Of a DNA stretch of 8,049 bases, positions 5,508 to 8,049 are shown in pieces; position 1 is the first letter of the stretch; each line of letters opens with the position of its first letter. The stretch is taken from contig WOZC01000028.1 of NCBI GenBank assembly GCA_011620465.1, forward strand, positions 1-8,049, written 5' to 3'. The notes beneath the pieces are model-generated. The model searched no databases, was not told the DNA's origin, and was given only the letters and a program-made list of their open reading frames with translations. A program made the translations under genes and the position numbers. Source of the stretch: Anaerolineaceae bacterium (GTDB lineage: Bacteria; Chloroflexota; Anaerolineae; Anaerolineales; Anaerolineaceae).

Positions 5508-6938
5508 TCAAGACGGCGGGATGAGCTGAAGGTGCAGAACCTCAACCTCATCTCCGGTGACCCGCCAGGCTTGAGCGATCCTCAAGCCTGCCACCCACAA
5601 AATCGACCCCGCACTGCAGACAACCGGCCAAGAATTTCGGGCAGCGCGGGGGATTTTTTCGTTAATTAAGAAATCACTCATTTTTTGGTGTTTGTGGACC
5701 ATACCAAGTGGAGACCAGCGTTCCCCTGTTATTGGCTGTCTGACCACCAATGGCCATTCCAGGTCGGCAGGGTTCAACCAGGCTTGCTGATCGTTTTGCT
5801 TATTCTCTTTTGGAAGGCGGTCATACACTGCTTTCTCGACCAGTTCCGCTTTGATCTGCCATCCAAACTCAAGCATGCCTGGATTCTTGAGCGTGAGCTT
5901 GATCGGGGTGGAAGGGTAAAGTTGTGGAAATTCTATTAGAGGCAGGTCAAATTTTCCAAGAGAAAGGAGGAAGGTTTCAGGTTGATTTTGGATCAGGATG
6001 CCAGCCTTGAAATCTTCCCTGGGAGCAAGACTATCCACGGTTTTTCTTGCGCGCTGTAATTCCACAAAACCCAGATCACGCAGCTCTGGTACCAGATGGT
6101 TTGCTGCTTTCATCAAGAGCCGGTATTGAATGGCTTCGTCCAACTGCCCCCATTTGGTACGGTCAAAAAGCAGTGCGTTATTAGAATATTCCCTTACCAG
6201 GCAGTTTTGCCAGGCAAGCCCTGTCATTTTTTCCAGTACCTGGCGGTCGAGCTCGATCACACTGGCGTTCCTCGCCAGGATAGTACGGAAGGAAGGCTGG
6301 ATTACTTCGATTTGGGGAATCAATACATGTCGTAATCGATTGCGATAAAAACGCAAATCGATATTCGATTCATCCTCGATCGGGTTGATATGGTTCTCAT
6401 CACAATACTTTAGGATCTCTTCCTTGCTGGTGTGCAAAAGCGGTCGCCAAATGGGAACTGTTTCCGAAAATAGATGGAGAGTCTCAACCGGACGCATACC
6501 AGCCAAACCATTGATCCCGCTTCCTCGCAAAAAATGCATCAAAATCGTTTCAACCTGGTCATCCAAATGATGAGCAGTCAGGATAGCCTGGGCGTTGTGC
6601 CTTTTGGCGACATCGGTCAAAAACCTATACCGGCAGAAGCGGGCAGCTTCCTCCACCCCCATCTTGTTTGCTTTGGCAAATTCACGGACATTGCCAGATC
6701 CCATTTCGGGTTTCCACCCCCAATTAACCATGAGCGACCCAACCTGTTCGGCTTGTCTGGCAGAATTGGGTCTTAGTTGGTGGTCATAGTGAGCGGGAAC
6801 AAGGATCAAGCCAGAATTCAACAGCAGATGTGCAAGGCTAAGGCTGTCAGCCCCTCCAGAGACGCCGATTACGATCGGTCTTTCCGGGTCAGGATTGAAC
6901 CGTTCAAGAAAATCTGCCAGAAATAGTGCTGAGTCCAT
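5508..6938 (-). CDS. tilS: tRNA(Ile)-lysidine synthase
   Basis: TilS uses ATP to attach lysine to C34 of tRNA-Ile2 (CAU anticodon), so that it reads AUA and is charged with isoleucine; normally essential. The 476-residue protein is the long form, similar in length to the Bacillus enzyme. Domains in order: N-type ATP pyrophosphatase domain with PP-loop SGGADS (27-32), HHLDDQVET (123-131), GINGLAGM (141-148), RPLL (165-168) and DESNxDxxFxRNRLR (189-203); a middle helical domain (about 210-300); and the C-terminal TilS domain (about 395-465) with RQPITGERWSPLG and the KMSDFLINEKIPRAAR segment. All expected motifs are present. ATG at 6938-6936 is the only sensible start: it lies 7 bases after a perfect TATAAT, with no ribosome site, suggesting a leaderless message. 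It diverges from coaE and converges on the LCP gene. Confidence 0.96.
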   Translation of the reverse strand: MDSALFLADFLERFNPDPERPIVIGVSGGADSLSLAHLLLNSGLILVPAHYDHQLRPNSARQAEQVGSLMVNWGWKPEMGSGNVREFAKANKMGVEEAARFCRYRFLTDVAKRHNAQAILTAHHLDDQVETILMHFLRGSGINGLAGMRPVETLHLFSETVPIWRPLLHTSKEEILKYCDENHINPIEDESNIDLRFYRNRLRHVLIPQIEVIQPSFRTILARNASVIELDRQVLEKMTGLAWQNCLVREYSNNALLFDRTKWGQLDEAIQYRLLMKAANHLVPELRDLGFVELQRARKTVDSLAPREDFKAGILIQNQPETFLLSLGKFDLPLIEFPQLYPSTPIKLTLKNPGMLEFGWQIKAELVEKAVYDRLPKENKQNDQQAWLNPADLEWPLVVRQPITGERWSPLGMVHKHQKMSDFLINEKIPRAARNSWPVVCSAGSILWVAGLRIAQAWRVTGDEVEVLHLQLIPPS

Positions 6939-6945
6939 ATGGAAA

Positions 6946-6951
6946 ATTATA
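6946..6951 (-). promoter_or_regulatory. -10 box of tilS, probable leaderless promoter
   Basis: Perfect TATAAT on the minus strand (6951-6946), with 7 bases to the tilS ATG at 6938. At a 17-base spacing the -35 position reads TCTTTT, a poor match, so the promoter may depend on the strong -10 or on an activator. Confidence 0.55.
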
Positions 6952-6974
6952 GCTTAAGCAAACTCGTAAAAAGA

Positions 6975-6989
6975 TTGGTCGAGGACCAA
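6975..6989. repeat. Perfect 6-bp inverted repeat between divergent tilS and coaE promoters
   Basis: TTGGTC (6975-6980), GAG, GACCAA (6984-6989). The element overlaps the -35 region of coaE (its right end is 11 bases before that -10) and lies just upstream of the tilS -35 position. It has no T-run, so it is not a terminator. It could be a dimeric regulator site controlling both genes. Confidence 0.5.
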
Positions 6990-7000
6990 ATTGTTTACAG

Positions 7001-7006
7001 TATACT
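7001..7006 (+). promoter_or_regulatory. -10 box of coaE, probable leaderless promoter
   Basis: TATACT at 7001-7006 with a 6-base discriminator before ATG 7013; no ribosome site lies in the 20 bases before the ATG. No good -35 is seen at 16-18 bases; TTGGTC, the left arm of the inverted repeat, is 20 bases upstream. Confidence 0.5.
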
Positions 7007-7012
7007 TTAGTT

Positions 7013-8049
7013 ATGTCCCAGAAACCGTTTGTGATTGGATTGACCGGAAACATTGCCTCGGGGAAAAGCGTCATTCGTAATTACCTGGCAAATTTTGGTG
7101 CCTACACCATTGACGCCGATCTGACAGCCCAGGACAGCTACTTACCAGGTACTCCTGGTTACCACGCCATCCTGGATGAATTTGGGGAGGACTTGCTCCT
7201 TGCAGACGGACAGATAAACCGGAGCAGACTGGGACGAATCGTGTTTGCAGATCCAGGTGAAATGAAGAGGTTGGAAGAAATTGTCCACCCTTATGTCACC
7301 CAGGCAATATCAAACCAGATCGAGCATTGCGATCGTCCTATTTTGGTGGTTGAAGCGATCAAATTACTCGAATCTCAAATTGCTTCACAGTGTGATCAAA
7401 TTTGGACCGCAGCCGCCGATAAACAGGTGCGTTTCGAACGCTTGGTAGAGAACCGTGGGCACAGTGAAAGCCTTGCCTGGACAAAGATCAACTCTCAACC
7501 ACCGCAGGAAGAGAAAATCGCCCGCTCTGATATCGTGATTTGGACTGATAGAACTTTTGAGGAGACCTTCGGGCAAACAACACAGGCACTGCGTGAATTG
7601 GGACTGCCCCTGGTAAGAGAGATCGATCAGGCTCCTCTTTGTCTGAGTTCGATCTTGGAAAGTGAGTTTCCAAGGGCATGTGACCTCTTCTCAGAAGGTA
7701 CATATCAAGAATGGACATGTGACCGAATTTACCACATTCTGGCTGCAAAATTGGTTCCAACACTCAGTTTTAACGAAGAAGTGATCCAGATCCGGCGGCT
7801 CAGCACCCGCCAAAATTTGGCTTTGCTGACCCACCAAGCCCCCATAAAAACAGAGCAAGTTACTAACCAGGCAGTCTTCCCCCTGCTTGAAGCCTGGCTG
7901 CAGGGTGCCTACAAGCTCTTAGCAGTTTCTCGTGAAATCTTGCCTTCCAGAGAAGCCTGGCAGTGCGACTTCTTACCAGGTGAAGACATTCCGGATGGCG
8001 TACCCCAATCAAACTATGTCGCTTTTTTGAAAGAGAATGGATTGATGCC
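7013..8049 (+). CDS. coaE: Dephospho-CoA kinase with an unidentified C-terminal extension (runs off window)
   Basis: The open frame from ATG 7013 runs 345 codons to the window edge without a stop. Residues 1-200 are CoaE, which phosphorylates dephospho-CoA with ATP in the last step of coenzyme A synthesis. Seen are the P-loop GLTGNIASGKS (9-19), DAD (34-36), the LGRIVFADP segment (73-81), HPYV (92-95), VVEAIKLLES (112-121), and the lid/core region QVRFERLVENRG (138-149) followed by the DIVIWTD strand (173-179). The His that usually follows DAD (as in DADxxAH) is Gln40 here. Standard CoaE ends near 200 residues. This one continues at least 140 more, a soluble, Leu/Glu-rich stretch with several Trp and Cys and no domain I recognise; it differs from the known mycobacterial CoaE fusion to a GrpB-like (UPF0157) domain. 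Kinase identity is firm; the role of the extension is unknown. Confidence 0.88.
   Translation, partial: MSQKPFVIGLTGNIASGKSVIRNYLANFGAYTIDADLTAQDSYLPGTPGYHAILDEFGEDLLLADGQINRSRLGRIVFADPGEMKRLEEIVHPYVTQAISNQIEHCDRPILVVEAIKLLESQIASQCDQIWTAAADKQVRFERLVENRGHSESLAWTKINSQPPQEEKIARSDIVIWTDRTFEETFGQTTQALRELGLPLVREIDQAPLCLSSILESEFPRACDLFSEGTYQEWTCDRIYHILAAKLVPTLSFNEEVIQIRRLSTRQNLALLTHQAPIKTEQVTNQAVFPLLEAWLQGAYKLLAVSREILPSREAWQCDFLPGEDIPDGVPQSNYVAFLKENGLM

Noticed and set aside
6975..6989. Hairpin considered as an intrinsic terminator
   Set aside because: No T-run follows on either strand, and the genes on both sides diverge from it.
7385..7763. Minus-strand frames of 63 and 91 codons
   Set aside because: They lie opposite the coaE-like frame, which has the P-loop and family motifs.

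Overview
The window looks like chromosomal DNA of a Chloroflexota bacterium, most likely class Anaerolineae. This is an inference from protein style: a lipoprotein with a Glu/Pro/Val repeat linker and an SBP_bac_5 segment in the form I associate with that group, next to long-form TilS, CoaE and LCP-type proteins. No rRNA, tRNA, CRISPR array, insertion sequence or phage structural gene was seen. The content is mostly housekeeping and transport, with several odd individual genes.

Layout. Positions 1-2372 (minus strand) hold the 5' part of a peptide/nickel-type ABC importer operon: oppD-like ATPase, then oppF-like ATPase (overlapping 11 bases), then a substrate-binding lipoprotein that runs off the left edge. 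Permease genes are not in view. Positions 2438-3376 (minus) encode an unrecognised membrane protein with about five membrane segments and a soluble C-terminal tail. A 193-base divergent spacer (3377-3569) holds an 11-bp direct repeat, an inverted repeat and promoters in both directions. Positions 3570-5502 (plus) hold a two-gene unit: a tyrosine-recombinase-like protein whose catalytic residues are mostly replaced, then a LytR-CpsA-Psr (LCP) cell-wall protein. tilS (minus, 5508-6938) converges tail-to-tail with the LCP gene with only 5 bases between them. A coaE-like dephospho-CoA kinase gene (plus, 7013 to the window end) diverges from tilS across a 74-base promoter region and continues at least 140 residues beyond the kinase domain.

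How the genes relate. OppD and OppF would form the ATPase pair that drives uptake of peptides (or similar solutes) delivered by the lipoprotein. TilS (tRNA-Ile2 lysidinylation) and CoaE (last step of CoA synthesis) are unrelated housekeeping functions sharing a divergent promoter. The LCP protein probably attaches glycopolymers to the cell envelope; the link to its recombinase-like partner is unknown.

Most worth checking: (1) the degenerate recombinase paired with an LCP gene; (2) a substrate-binding protein whose signal/linker joins directly to a mid-protein motif, as if about 300 codons were deleted in frame; (3) the C-terminal extension on CoaE; (4) three genes whose -10 box lies 6-7 bases before the ATG, suggesting leaderless transcripts; (5) repeat elements in the two divergent promoter regions.
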